Below, piece by piece: positions 1 to 9,227 of a DNA stretch of 29,059 bases (position 1 is its first letter; each line of letters begins with the position of its first letter). Both the position numbers and the translations under genes were made by a program. The notes beneath the pieces are model-generated. The model saw nothing but the letters and a program-made list of their open reading frames with translations. It had not been told where the DNA came from and searched no databases. The stretch is from assembly GCA_001557035.1 (NCBI GenBank), contig LSKJ01000785.1, positions 1 through 29,059 of the forward strand. The letters are read 5' to 3'. This DNA comes from Rhodospirillaceae bacterium CCH5-H10 (GTDB taxonomy: Bacteria > Pseudomonadota > Alphaproteobacteria > Reyranellales > Reyranellaceae).

Positions 1-1020
1 TTCTACAAGCCGCTGCCGTCCCTGGACGTGGCGCCCTACCTGTCTTTCGTTGGCGTCGGCAGCGCCTATGCCCACGAAGCCGAGCAGCCGCCTTTCCTGG
101 TACTGGATGCCGAGCCCGCCACCCTCATGTTCGTGCGGCACGAGGTGAGCGAGCCGGATGACGTGGTCAATCGCTCGGCGCGCGACGGTTCGGGCGCCCA
201 CGGCCGCTTCGCCGCCCCGGGCAATGCGGTCCGCCGCCAGGTCCAGGTTCGCGCGATCAGCCCGCGCACGGCCGACGAACTGGCCGGCTTCTTCCGCGAT
301 GTCTCCTACACGCTGACCGACATCCGGCAGGGCGAGGCGGTGCCGCCCTACAAGGTCGACCGCGTGCCGGCCGATCTCGGCAACAAGGACGGCAACGAGC
401 GCAAGATGCTGTTCATCACCGCGCTGCTGCCGGTGATCCTCGAGGTGAACCAGCGCGTCCTCGCCGACCGCGAGCAGCTCCTCTACCTGCGCGACAAGCT
501 CTATTCGACGCCGCAGATGCTGACGGCCATCGAGCGCATCTGGCTCGACGACCTCGCCGACCGCTACGAAACCTCGGCCGACAAGATCGACGAGCTGGTC
601 CGGCGCGTCGACATCGTCCCGCCGTCGATGGCGATCGCCCAGGGGGGCGTCGAGTCCGGTTGGGGAACGTCCTTCGCGGCCCGCACCGGCAACGCCCTGT
701 ACGGCCAGATCCAGGCGGTCGGGCGGCACAGCGTCTCCGTCCCGTGGAAGCCGGGTGCCGGCATGCCGCAGCCTTTTGCCGATGTGGGCGAATCGACCGA
801 GGCCTATGTCACGAACCTCAACACCCATCCCGCCTATGCCGGCTTCCGCAGCGAGCGGGCCGCGATGCGCGAGCGCGGCGAGAATCCGGACGGTTTCCGG
901 CTGATCGGTTCGCTTCTTCGCTATTCCGAGCGTGGACAGGGATACGTGCAGTTCGTGCGCCAGATCATGCGCGAGAACGATCTGCGCGATTTCGACAAGG
1001 CGCGGCTCTCCGGCTTCTGA
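1..1020 (+). CDS. Bax-like glucosaminidase-domain protein, 5'-truncated by window
   Basis: The frame is open from base 1, so the true start probably lies upstream. A GTG at 28 is the first candidate start inside the window, but nothing marks it as real. The C-terminal half resembles the Bax/FlgJ-type endo-beta-N-acetylglucosaminidase domain, which cuts peptidoglycan glycan strands. The signature is VPPSMAIAQGGVESGWGTS near residues 198-216 (numbered from the GTG), with the Glu of GVESGWG as the expected catalytic acid, followed by ARTGNALYGQ and a SERGQGYV segment near the end. The N-terminal 130 residues are not recognised. The gene converges on the dipeptidase gene, whose stop lies 11 bp away, so two cell-wall enzymes sit tail to tail. 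The family call is good. Substrate and localisation are unknown because the N-terminus is missing. Confidence 0.75.
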   Translation, partial: FYKPLPSLDVAPYLSFVGVGSAYAHEAEQPPFLVLDAEPATLMFVRHEVSEPDDVVNRSARDGSGAHGRFAAPGNAVRRQVQVRAISPRTADELAGFFRDVSYTLTDIRQGEAVPPYKVDRVPADLGNKDGNERKMLFITALLPVILEVNQRVLADREQLLYLRDKLYSTPQMLTAIERIWLDDLADRYETSADKIDELVRRVDIVPPSMAIAQGGVESGWGTSFAARTGNALYGQIQAVGRHSVSVPWKPGAGMPQPFADVGESTEAYVTNLNTHPAYAGFRSERAAMRERGENPDGFRLIGSLLRYSERGQGYVQFVRQIMRENDLRDFDKARLSGF

Positions 1021-1030
1021 CGGGGCGCCG

Positions 1031-1588
1031 TCACATCATCGGGCGTGGCAGGTCGGCGTCCGAGACGAGCGGGTATCGCCGGGCATCGAACAGCTGATAG
1101 TGCCACCATTCGTTGCGGTAGAAGTCCCAGCCGGCGGACGTCATCAGCCCCATGAGCAGCAGTCGGTTGCGCTGCGCCTCCGCAGAGATGTCCGTCCGCC
1201 CGTGATGGGACAACGGCGTGAAGGCATCGAACCCGGTACCCATGTCGAGCTCCCGGCCTTGCTCGTCGAGCAGGCTGAGATCGACCGCCACGCCGCGCGA
1301 ATGGGGCGATCCGCGGCGGGGGTCGGCGATGAATTCCGGATCGGGATTGACGTTCCAGAGCGCCCACTGCGCCTCGACCGGTCGCAGGGCGTCGAAGATG
1401 CGCAGCCGATATCCCAGCGGCCGGGCGAGGTCGATCGCCGCGGCGAGCTTTTCGGCGGCCTCGCGATGCAGCCAGCATTCGGCGTTTCGGTAGACCGGTC
1501 GTCCCGTTAGATTTGCGTCCGTCGCATAAGCCAGCGTCACATCGACGTCGAAGTCGGGCGGAGCGATCGGAACAATGTCGAGCTTCAT
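1031..1588 (-). CDS. ddpX: D-alanyl-D-alanine dipeptidase (VanX/DdpX family)
   Basis: The protein has 185 residues starting MKLDIVPIAPPDF at ATG 1588. A longer upstream extension in the same frame overlaps tsaB and is not credible. It carries the zinc-peptidase signature of the M15D family: SPHSRGVAVDLSL (SxHxxGxAxD, ligands His and Asp) and NEWWHY near the C-terminus (catalytic Glu and third ligand His). The family cleaves D-Ala-D-Ala into D-alanine, either in VanA-type glycopeptide resistance or, as in E. coli DdpX, in recycling cell-wall D-Ala-D-Ala. No vanHA, vanRS or ddp transporter genes lie nearby, so a recycling or housekeeping role is more likely than resistance. It is transcribed divergently from tsaB with 57 bp between the starts. 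No signal peptide is seen, so it is probably cytoplasmic. Confidence 0.88.
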   Translation of the reverse strand: MKLDIVPIAPPDFDVDVTLAYATDANLTGRPVYRNAECWLHREAAEKLAAAIDLARPLGYRLRIFDALRPVEAQWALWNVNPDPEFIADPRRGSPHSRGVAVDLSLLDEQGRELDMGTGFDAFTPLSHHGRTDISAEAQRNRLLLMGLMTSAGWDFYRNEWWHYQLFDARRYPLVSDADLPRPMM

Positions 1589-1645
1589 GACGCAACAATG
1601 CCCAGCCGCCTTCACCGGCGCCAGTACCCCGCGCGGCGGCTGCCT

Positions 1646-2320
1646 GTGAGCACTGTCCTCGCCTTCGATTGCGCGGTGAGCGGACAGGGCGTCGCGATCG
1701 TTCGTGACGGCGTTTCCCTCGTGACCCTCGTGGAAGAAGGGCGCGAACAGGCGGCGCGGCTCCTGCCGGCGATCGCCGCGGCACTGGACCAGGCCGGCGT
1801 CGCGCGACGCGAACTCGAGCTGATCGCCGTCACGACAGGTCCGGGAAGCTTCACGGGTGTGCGCGTCGGATTGTCGGCGGCGCGCGGCCTCGCGGTCGGT
1901 CTCGGCATTCCCCTGGCAGGGATTTCCACCACGACGGTGCTGCGCGCGCAGGCGCCCGCCACGGACCGGCTGGTGGTCGCCGCGGTCGACACCAAGCTCG
2001 GCGACTGGTTCTGCACGATCGGCGCGGAGGCGACGCCGTTCGCTGCGACCGCGGGGGATGTCGCGGCGCATCTTGCCGACTGCGCGTGCCTAATCGTCGG
2101 CAAGGACGTGGACCCGCTCGTCCGGTCGCTGCTGGCTGCCGGTCTCGATGCGGTTGCCCATGACGGCCCGCCCGATCCAACTGTCCTCGGCCGCCTCGCC
2201 GAAAGTGCCGGCGTCGAGATGTGGCGCGGCCGAAATCGCGAGGAAGGCCTGCCCCGGCCGCTTTACCTGCGGGGCGTGAACATCACCCTGCCGGATGGCG
2301 CCCGCCGCACGGTCGAGTGA
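1646..2320 (+). CDS. tsaB: tRNA threonylcarbamoyladenosine biosynthesis protein TsaB
   Basis: The protein has 224 residues. I chose GTG 1646 (VSTVLAFDCAVSG) because TsaB proteins begin with a short leader into the first ASKHA-fold strand. The upstream ATG at 1598 would add 16 atypical residues. TsaB forms a complex with TsaD and TsaE that makes t6A at position 37 of ANN-decoding tRNAs. The conserved block TTGPGSFTGVRVGLSAARGLAVGLGIPLAGIST (about residues 62-94) is diagnostic. The metal-binding histidines of TsaD are absent, as expected for TsaB. The stop TGA at 2318-2320 shares one base with the rimI start (TGATG), so the two are translationally coupled. Confidence 0.92.
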   Translation: MSTVLAFDCAVSGQGVAIVRDGVSLVTLVEEGREQAARLLPAIAAALDQAGVARRELELIAVTTGPGSFTGVRVGLSAARGLAVGLGIPLAGISTTTVLRAQAPATDRLVVAAVDTKLGDWFCTIGAEATPFAATAGDVAAHLADCACLIVGKDVDPLVRSLLAAGLDAVAHDGPPDPTVLGRLAESAGVEMWRGRNREEGLPRPLYLRGVNITLPDGARRTVE

Positions 2321-2790
2321 TGGATGCCGGCTTCACACTTGCCCGACTGGGCGCGCTCGATCTCGACCGCGCGGCGCGCCTCCATCGCGAAGCCTTCGAG
2401 CCGATGGGGGAGCACGCCTGGACGCGGCAGGATCTTGCGGGCCTGCTGGCATCGCCGGGAAGCGCCGGCTTCCTGCTGACGGATGCTACCTCCGACATCG
2501 GCATGGCCCTCTCTCGCGTCGTGGCCGACGAGGCCGAACTGCTGACCGTTGCCGTCGATCCCGGGCATCGCCGCCGCGGTGCTGCCCGCCGGCTCCTCCA
2601 TGCCGTGATCGGGCAAGCCCGTGCCGGCGATGCGAGAACGCTTTTCCTTGAAGTCGGTGCGGATAATCCGGGCGCCCGGACGCTCTACGATTCACTTGGA
2701 TTCGTCGTCGTGGGCAAACGCGCCGGCTACTATCGGCGTGCGGGAAAACCTGCCGCCGACGCCTTCATCATGCGTCTCAATCTCATCTGA
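2320..2790 (+). CDS. rimI: Ribosomal-protein-alanine N-acetyltransferase (RimI-like GNAT)
   Basis: The protein has 156 residues starting at ATG 2320, which overlaps the tsaB stop by one base. It is a GNAT fold: AELLTVAVDPGHRRRGAARRLLHAVI matches motif A with the acetyl-CoA-binding RRRGAA loop, and EVGADNPGARTLYDSLGFVVVGKRAGYYR matches motif B and the RimI C-terminal region. RimI acetylates the N-terminal alanine of ribosomal protein S18. The tsaB-rimI pairing is common in proteobacteria and supports the name. Its stop codon directly abuts the stop of the opposing TusA-like gene, the two forming TGATCA, so transcription converges with no spacer. Confidence 0.88.
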   Translation: MDAGFTLARLGALDLDRAARLHREAFEPMGEHAWTRQDLAGLLASPGSAGFLLTDATSDIGMALSRVVADEAELLTVAVDPGHRRRGAARRLLHAVIGQARAGDARTLFLEVGADNPGARTLYDSLGFVVVGKRAGYYRRAGKPAADAFIMRLNLI

Positions 2791-3024
2791 TCAGGCGCGC
2801 CGGATGATCACGATTTGGGCATCGCCATCGGCTTCGATGGACAGGATGGCATGGCCTTCGTCGCGCGCCGCGCGGGGCACGTTGCGCAACGGCTCCTCGC
2901 CGCGAAGCCGAACGGCGAGGGTCTCCCCGGGCTGCATGCGTTCGAGCCTGAGCTTGGTCCGGACGAAGGTCATGGGACAGACCTCGCCGGTAATGTCGAT
3001 GTCATGGTCGGCCTGTATGGACAT
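2791..3024 (-). CDS. TusA-family sulfur-carrier-like protein
   Basis: This is a small 77-residue protein starting MSIQADHDIDITGEVCPMTFVRTKL at ATG 3024. A TTG two codons upstream is possible. TusA/SirA/YeeD-family proteins carry a persulfide on the cysteine of a CPxP motif near the N-terminus. Here the motif is C-P-M-T, so the active-site Cys (residue 17) and first Pro are kept but the second Pro is replaced by Thr. The rest (LERMQPGETLAVRLRGEEPLRNVPRAARDEGH) follows the normal TusA fold. The usual length is 75-85 residues. It is the only minus-strand gene inside the tsaB-to-ybeY run, lies head to head with fur (44 bp apart), and converges on rimI. A sulfur-trafficking role is likely, but its partner is unknown. 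Confidence 0.82.
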   Translation of the reverse strand: MSIQADHDIDITGEVCPMTFVRTKLRLERMQPGETLAVRLRGEEPLRNVPRAARDEGHAILSIEADGDAQIVIIRRA

Positions 3025-3068
3025 GTCCAACTATACCCCGAACGCCTGCCAGTGTAGGGTAGGCCGAC

Positions 3069-3506
3069 ATGCCAGACCGGAAATCCAAACTCGAAGTCCT
3101 ATGCGCAGAGCGCGGCCTCAAGATGACCGACCAGCGACGCGTGATCGCGCGCGTCCTGTCGGAAGCGTCGGACCATCCCGACGTCGAGGCCGTGCATCGT
3201 CGTGCGACGGCGATCGATCCGAACATCTCCATCGCGACGGTGTACCGAACGGTGCGCCTGTTCGAGGAAGCGGGCATCCTTGCGAAGCACGACTTCGGCG
3301 ACGGACGTGCGCGCTACGAGGAAACGCCGGACGAGCACCACGATCATCTGATCGACATCCAGAGCGGCAAGGTTGTGGAATTCCACAACGACGAGATCGA
3401 GGAACTGCAGCGGAAGATCGCCGAAAAGGCGGGCTATCGCCTGGTGGGACATCGCCTCGAGCTTTATGGCGTTCCCCTGGACGGGAAATCCGACCGCCAA
3501 AAATAA
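3069..3506 (+). CDS. fur: Fur/Mur-family metalloregulator
   Basis: The protein has 145 residues starting at ATG 3069. The N-terminal winged helix (about 1-85) has the Fur signature ISIATVYRTVRLFEEAGIL. The dimerisation domain has the metal-site motif DEHHDHLIDIQSGKVVEFHNDEIEELQ. As in alphaproteobacterial Fur/Mur proteins, the structural-zinc CxxC of E. coli Fur is missing: the segment after HHDHLI reads DIQSG. It lacks the heme-responsive features of Irr. It would repress iron- or manganese-responsive genes. The gene is divergent from the TusA-like gene and precedes olsB. I see no clear AT-rich Fur box in the 44-bp divergent spacer. Fur versus Mur cannot be decided from sequence alone. Confidence 0.88.
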   Translation: MPDRKSKLEVLCAERGLKMTDQRRVIARVLSEASDHPDVEAVHRRATAIDPNISIATVYRTVRLFEEAGILAKHDFGDGRARYEETPDEHHDHLIDIQSGKVVEFHNDEIEELQRKIAEKAGYRLVGHRLELYGVPLDGKSDRQK

Positions 3507-3525
3507 GTGGACTGGACCAGCGCCA

Positions 3526-3551
3526 CCCCGATAATGGGCCCATGATCGGGG
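3526..3551. promoter_or_regulatory. 26-bp near-perfect palindrome between fur and olsB
   Basis: The two 13-base halves read CCCCGATAATGGG and CCCATGATCGGGG and are complementary except for one A/G pair (3533/3544). The core ATGGGCCCAT is a perfect 10-bp palindrome. It lies 19 bp after the fur stop and 21 bp before the olsB ATG. No T-run follows, so it is a poor intrinsic terminator. A dimeric-repressor operator or an RNA structure near the olsB ribosome-binding region are both possible. Confidence 0.5.
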
Positions 3552-3572
3552 CGGCCCCCTTGCGGATTGTTC

Positions 3573-4415
3573 ATGCGCATCGACCGCGTTGACAGCGAAG
3601 CCGAGCTTCTCGGACCGCCGGTCTCCAATGCGGAGATCGTGAAGGTCGTCGCTGGCGATTTCGAAGTTCGCCTGGCGCAGACCTCTGCCGAAATCGAAGC
3701 GGCGCAGGCCCTTCGTTTTCGCGTCTTCTATGAAGAAATGGCGGCGCATGCCTCGCCGGAGATGAAGGCGCTCGGCCGCGACTTCGATCCGTTCGACGAG
3801 GTCTGCGACCATCTGCTCGTGCTCGATCGCCGCCGCGGCGAGGGGCCGGAAGGCATCGTCGGCACCTATCGGCTGATCCGCCGCTCGGCGGCGCTGAAGA
3901 TGGGCCGCTTCTATTCCTCGGCCGAATACGACATCCAGAAGATGATCGACTATCCGGGCGAGGTCCTGGAACTCGGCCGCTCGTGCATTGCCCGGGACGC
4001 GCGCAACACCGCGACCATGCAGATGCTGTGGCGCGGCATCGCGCTCTACGCCTACCACTACAACATCCAGGTCATGTTCGGCTGCGCCAGCCTGCCGGGC
4101 ATCGAACCGGAGCAGCACGCCCAGGCGCTGTCCTACCTCTATCATCACCATCTCGCGCCGCCGGACATTCGCGTGCGCGCGCTGCCGAGCCGTTACGTGA
4201 AGATGGATATGCTCGAGGCCGGCAGCTACGACCCGCGCAAGGCGATGGCGCGCGTCCCGCCGCTGATCAAGGGATACCTGCGGCTGGGCGGCTTCGTCGG
4301 CGACGGCGCCGTGATCGACCACGAATTCAACAGCACCGACGTCTTCATCATCGTGAAGACCGAACTGGTGACCGAGAAATACATCCGGCACTACGAACGC
4401 GGGATGCGTGAGTAG
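3573..4415 (+). CDS. olsB: Ornithine-acyl-ACP N-acyltransferase (OlsB-type)
   Basis: The protein has 280 residues. The start is ATG 3573 (MRIDRVDSEAELL); a TTG two codons earlier is less likely. It matches the hemolysin-like GNAT acyltransferase family of OlsB, which adds a 3-hydroxyacyl chain from ACP to the alpha-amino group of ornithine, the first step of ornithine-lipid synthesis. Visible family blocks are FEVRLAQTSAEIEAAQALRFRVFYEEM, DEVCDHLLVLD, GIVGTYRLI, FYSSAEYDI and LELGRSCIARDARNTATMQMLW. The gene overlaps olsA by 8 bp, so the two steps of the pathway are translationally coupled. The assignment is reinforced by this pairing. Ornithine lipids partly replace phospholipids under phosphate limitation in many alphaproteobacteria, although no Pho box is evident here. 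Confidence 0.87.
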   Translation: MRIDRVDSEAELLGPPVSNAEIVKVVAGDFEVRLAQTSAEIEAAQALRFRVFYEEMAAHASPEMKALGRDFDPFDEVCDHLLVLDRRRGEGPEGIVGTYRLIRRSAALKMGRFYSSAEYDIQKMIDYPGEVLELGRSCIARDARNTATMQMLWRGIALYAYHYNIQVMFGCASLPGIEPEQHAQALSYLYHHHLAPPDIRVRALPSRYVKMDMLEAGSYDPRKAMARVPPLIKGYLRLGGFVGDGAVIDHEFNSTDVFIIVKTELVTEKYIRHYERGMRE

Positions 4416-5277
4416 CGCGGCGGACGCTCCTTTCGCCGCGACCTGGATCGGCTCCCCCCTGAGGGGCGCTTTTCGGCTGCTGAGCTACCTGCTCCTCACG
4501 CTGGTCCTGCTGCCGTTCCATCTGCTGGCGCTCGCCTTCCGCATTACGCCTGTCGTTCGCTGGATGCCGGTGTTCTATCACCGCACGGTCTGCACGATTC
4601 TCGGGATCAAGGTGAAAGTGAACGGCACGCGGTCGACCGTCACGCCGACGCTCTATGTCTGCAATCATGTCTCGTATCTGGACATCGAGGTGCTGGGGGG
4701 GCTGATCCCCGGCAGCTTCGTCGCCAAGGCCGAGGTCGCGACCTGGCCGTTCTTCAGCACGCTGGCCAAGGCGCAGCGCACGATCTTCGTCGAACGGCGC
4801 TCGAGCAAGGCCAGCAACAGCCGCGACGAGATGCTGCAGCGGCTGAACACAGGCGACAATCTCATGCTGTTTCCCGAAGGGACCAGCAGCGACGGGACCC
4901 GCGTGCTGCCCTTCCGCAGCGCCCTGTTCGCGGTGGCGCAACTGAGGCGGGACGATCGGCCCATCGTGGTGCAGCCGGTCGCGATCTCCTACACGCGGCT
5001 CGACGGCATTCCGCTCGGCCGCTACTGGCGGCCGCTCTTCGCCTGGTTCGGCGACCTCGATCTGGTACCTCACCTCTGGCAGATGGTCTGCCTCGGCGAG
5101 ACCGAGGCGGTCGTCACCTTCTTCCCGCCAATCGACATCGACCAGTTGGGCGACCGCAAGAAGCTCGCGGATTACTGCTTCCGGCAGGTCTCCTGCGGCG
5201 TGCAGGCGGCGAATTCCGGCCGCCCCGAGCTGCTGCCGCCGCTGGCCGAGCCGGCGTCCGCCGGCCCTCGACCCTGA
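4408..5277 (+). CDS. olsA: Lyso-ornithine lipid O-acyltransferase (OlsA, PlsC family)
   Basis: The protein has 289 residues starting at GTG 4408, inside the olsB 3' end. It is a PlsC-type acyltransferase. A hydrophobic membrane segment is at about residues 24-48 ([21 protein letters not shown]). The HX4D catalytic motif is NHVSYLD at about 91-97, and the FPEGTSSDG acyl-acceptor motif is at about 152-160. PlsC enzymes that esterify lysophosphatidic acid look similar. The direct overlap with olsB argues for OlsA, which adds the second acyl chain to lyso-ornithine lipid at the inner membrane. The proline-rich C-terminal tail is unconserved. miaB follows after 44 bp. Confidence 0.85.
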   Translation: MSSAADAPFAATWIGSPLRGAFRLLSYLLLTLVLLPFHLLALAFRITPVVRWMPVFYHRTVCTILGIKVKVNGTRSTVTPTLYVCNHVSYLDIEVLGGLIPGSFVAKAEVATWPFFSTLAKAQRTIFVERRSSKASNSRDEMLQRLNTGDNLMLFPEGTSSDGTRVLPFRSALFAVAQLRRDDRPIVVQPVAISYTRLDGIPLGRYWRPLFAWFGDLDLVPHLWQMVCLGETEAVVTFFPPIDIDQLGDRKKLADYCFRQVSCGVQAANSGRPELLPPLAEPASAGPRP

Positions 5278-5321
5278 TCGGCGGCGGTGATAGAAACCGC
5301 GCGTTCCAGCACCGGAGACCG

Positions 5322-6730
5322 ATGAAGGACGTCCGCACCGACGGGCAGCCCAAGCGCGTGTTCATCCGCACCTATGGCTGCCAGATGAATGTCTACGACT
5401 CCGACCGCATGGCCGACGTCCTGCGGCCGTTGGGCTATGCGCTGGCCGAAGCGCCCGACCAGGCCGATCTGGTCGTGCTGAACACCTGCCATATCCGCGA
5501 GCATGCCTCGGAGAAGGTCTATTCCGAGCTGGGACGGCTGCGTGACCTGAAGACCGAGCGCCGGGCCGAGGGCCGCGACTATACGATCGCCGTCGCCGGC
5601 TGCGTTGCCCAGGCCGAAGGCGAGGAGATCCTGCGCCGCCAGCCCGCCGTCGATATCGTGGTCGGGCCGCAGGCCTATCATCGCTTCCCCGAGCTGCTGG
5701 CCCAGGTCGCGCGCAAGTCGGCCGCGGCGGGCTCGGGCAAGCGCGCGCCGGGCGCCGGCGTGCTCGACACCGAGTTTCCGCCCGAGAGCAAGTTCGATCA
5801 CCTGCCGTCGCCGCAGGGCATCCGCGCCGGCTCGGCGTTCCTGTCGATCCAGGAAGGCTGCGACAAGTTCTGCACCTTCTGCGTCGTGCCTTATACGCGC
5901 GGCATGGAGTATTCGCGGCCCGTCGCGGCGGTGCTGGCCGAGGCACGGCAGCTCGTGGCCGCCGGCGCACTCGAACTCACGGTGCTGGGTCAGAACGTCA
6001 ACGCCTATCACGGCGAGGGACCGGACGGGTCAACCTGGTCGCTGGCGCGGCTGGTGCGCGCGATCGGCGAGATCCCGGGCCTCGCGCGGCTTCGCTACAC
6101 CACCTCGCATCCACGCGACATGGACGACGACCTGATCGCCGCGCACGGCGACGTGCCGCAGCTCATGCCTTACCTGCACCTGCCGGTGCAGTCGGGCTCG
6201 AACCGCATCCTCGACGCGATGAATCGCGGCCACGACCGCGACCTCTATCTGCGCATCGTCGACCGTTTGCGCAACGCGCGCGCCGACCTCGCGTTGTCGT
6301 CGGACTTCATCGTTGGCTTTCCGGGTGAGAGCGATGCCGACTTCGACGAAACGATGCGTCTCATCCAGCAAGTGGGTTTCGCGTCGGCCTACGCCTTCCG
6401 CTACAGCCGCCGGCCGGGCACGCCCGGGTCGGCCTTGACCGACCAGGTGCCCGAGAACGTGAAGGTCGCGCGGCTCGCTGCGCTGCAGGCGCTCGTCGGG
6501 CAGCAGGCGCGCGCGTTCAACGAATCGAAGGCCGGCACGACCGTGCCCGTGCTGTTCGCCGAGGCCGGCCGCAAGGCGGGGCAGATCATGGGCAAGACGC
6601 CGTGGCTGCAGTCGGTCTATGCGCAGGGCGACCCGCGCCTGTTCGGTCGCATCGTCGATGTGCGGCTGATCGAAGGCTACGCCAACAGCCTGCTGGGCGA
6701 GATCGTCACCGGCGATTACGAGGTGGCTGC

Positions 6731-6734
<4 letters not shown>
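5322..6734 (+). CDS. miaB: tRNA-2-methylthio-N6-dimethylallyladenosine synthase MiaB
   Basis: The protein has 470 residues, in the normal family range, starting at ATG 5322. It is a radical-SAM methylthiotransferase acting on i6A37 of tRNA. The N-terminal UPF0004 domain has the three cluster cysteines C20 (RTYGCQMN), C56 (LNTCHIRE) and C94 ([12 protein letters not shown]). The radical-SAM CX3CX2C is C180, C184 and C187 ([16 protein letters not shown]). A TRAM domain fills the last 65 residues. The motif set distinguishes MiaB from MtaB and RimO, and the miaB-phoH-ybeY order is classic for proteobacteria. Its stop TGA overlaps the GTG start of phoH (GTGA). Confidence 0.95.
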
Positions 6735-7705
<971 letters not shown>

Positions 7706-8196
7706 GCCGTCGCTTCGCTGCACGGTGATCGTGCTGGACGAGGCATGGCTGAAGGCGCTGCCTGACGCGGAAAAGCTCGCGCGTCGCGCCGCACGCGCGG
7801 CCTTCGCCGGCACGCGCCGTCGTGGCATGCGTTCGCTCAACGTCGCCCTCGACGACGACAAGGGCGTGCGTGTGCTCAACGCGCGCGACCGCAAGAAGGA
7901 CAAGCCGACCAACGTCCTGTCCTATCCCTCGGGCGAGCGTGATTTCCTGGGCGACATGGTGCTGGCCCGCCAGACCGTCTGGCGCGAGGCGCGCGAGCAG
8001 AAGAAATCGGCGGCCGATCATTTCACGCACCTGGTGGTGCACGGCACGCTTCATCTCCTGGGCTATGACCACGAGACGGGCGAGGACGACGCCGAGCGCA
8101 TGGAAGCGCTGGAGCGCCGCGTGCTGGCAAAGCTCGGTATCGCCGATCCGTATCTGGAGCGTTAGAGAACTCTTCTCGGCTCGGCTGGCTCGCACC

Positions 8197-8306
8197 ACCT
8201 CATCCTGAGGAGGTCGCGCAGCGACCGTCTCGAAGGATGGGCAATGGACGTGGTGCGCGTGCCCACCCTTCGAGACGCGGCCTGTGGCCGCTCCTCAGGG
8301 TGAGGT
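8197..8306. repeat. Nested palindromic intergenic repeat with 45-nt arms
   Basis: The two 45-nt arms (8197-8241 and 8262-8306) are inverted copies separated by 20 nt. The outer part of each arm is almost identical: ACCTCAYCCTGAGGAG outside and GTCTCGAAGGRTGGG inside. The middle of each arm differs but forms its own perfect mini-hairpin: GGTCGC-gca-GCGACC at 8212-8226 and GCGGCC-tgt-GGCCGC at 8277-8291. The CCTCATCCTGAGGAG...TCTCGAAGGATGG wording is one I recognise from dispersed intergenic elements in Bradyrhizobium-like and related alphaproteobacterial genomes. It fills the space between convergent ybeY and the aldo/keto reductase gene and could act as a bidirectional terminator or mRNA 3' stabiliser. 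Confidence 0.85.
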
Positions 8307-8345
8307 CGTTGACGAAGGAAGAAAATCTTTCTCGGTGAAACGACC

Positions 8346-9176
8346 CTACAGCATCTCCAGCGGCTGCTTGGCCTTGGGCGGCGGGAAGGCGCGGTCGAGT
8401 TCGCGCAGGATCTCCGGCGTCAGCTTGACCTGAAGCGCGGCGAAGTTTTCCTTCACACGCTCGCGGTTGGATGACTTCGGGATCGTGACGACGCCGGGCT
8501 GGGCGAACAGCCACGCCAGCGCCAGTTGCGCGGGCGTGCAGCCGACCTCGTCGGCGAGCGTCTTCAGCGGCGCCTTGCGCAGCAGGCCGCCCTGGTCGAG
8601 CGGCGAGTAGGCCATCAGCGGAATCGAGTGCTTGCGCATCCACGGCAGCAGGTCGAATTCCGGGCCGCGGCGCGACAGGCAGTAAAGGACCTGGTTGGTG
8701 CCGTTCAGTCCTTTGTCCAGGTTGGCGGCATCCTGCATGTCGTCAAGATCGAAATTGCTGACGCCGAAGTCGCCGATCTTCCCGGCGCTTTTCAGTTTGT
8801 GAAACGCCTCGAACGTTTCCTCGAGGCGCGAGCCGCCGCGCCAGTGCAGCAGATAGAGGTCGATGCGCTCGAGCCGCATGCGCTTCAGGCTGCGCTCGCA
8901 GGCCGCGATCGTGCCGGCGCGCGAGGCATTGTGCGGATAGACCTTGCTCACGATGTAGGGCCGCGTGCTGCGACCGTGCAGCGCGTCGCCGACGATTTCC
9001 TCGGCGCTGCCCTCGCCATACATCTCGGCGGTGTCGATCATCGGATAGCCGAGATCGAGCCCGTATTTCAGGGCATCCAGCTCCTCCGGCCGCCGTCGGG
9101 CGCTTTCGCCCATGCGCCAGGTGCCGAGGCCCAGCACCGGCATCTCGGCGCCGGAAGGAAGCTTGCAGGAACGCAT
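8346..9176 (-). CDS. Aldo/keto reductase
   Basis: The protein has 276 residues. ATG 9176 (MRSCKLPSGAEMPVLGLGTWRMGE) is preferred over the TTG one codon upstream. It is a (beta/alpha)8 NADPH-dependent oxidoreductase of the AKR superfamily. All four catalytic tetrad residues can be placed: Asp and Tyr in MIDTAEMYGEG, Lys in YIVSKVYP and His in DLYLLHWRG. The cofactor-phosphate loop appears as TIPKSSNRERVKEN. The protein is shorter than the 310-330 residues of AKR1 types, which fits the compact bacterial AKR5-like group. Substrate is unknown. The gene is divergent from corC with 51 bp between starts. Confidence 0.88.
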   Translation of the reverse strand: MRSCKLPSGAEMPVLGLGTWRMGESARRRPEELDALKYGLDLGYPMIDTAEMYGEGSAEEIVGDALHGRSTRPYIVSKVYPHNASRAGTIAACERSLKRMRLERIDLYLLHWRGGSRLEETFEAFHKLKSAGKIGDFGVSNFDLDDMQDAANLDKGLNGTNQVLYCLSRRGPEFDLLPWMRKHSIPLMAYSPLDQGGLLRKAPLKTLADEVGCTPAQLALAWLFAQPGVVTIPKSSNRERVKENFAALQVKLTPEILRELDRAFPPPKAKQPLEML

Positions 9177-9227
9177 CAAGAACTTCCCATGATTGCAACG
9201 CGGGGCCGATAGCCTATCTTAACGACC

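Noticed and set aside
1031..1588. VanX as part of a vancomycin-resistance cluster
   Set aside because: No vanH, vanA, vanR or vanS genes nearby, and the host is Gram-negative; a recycling dipeptidase is more likely.
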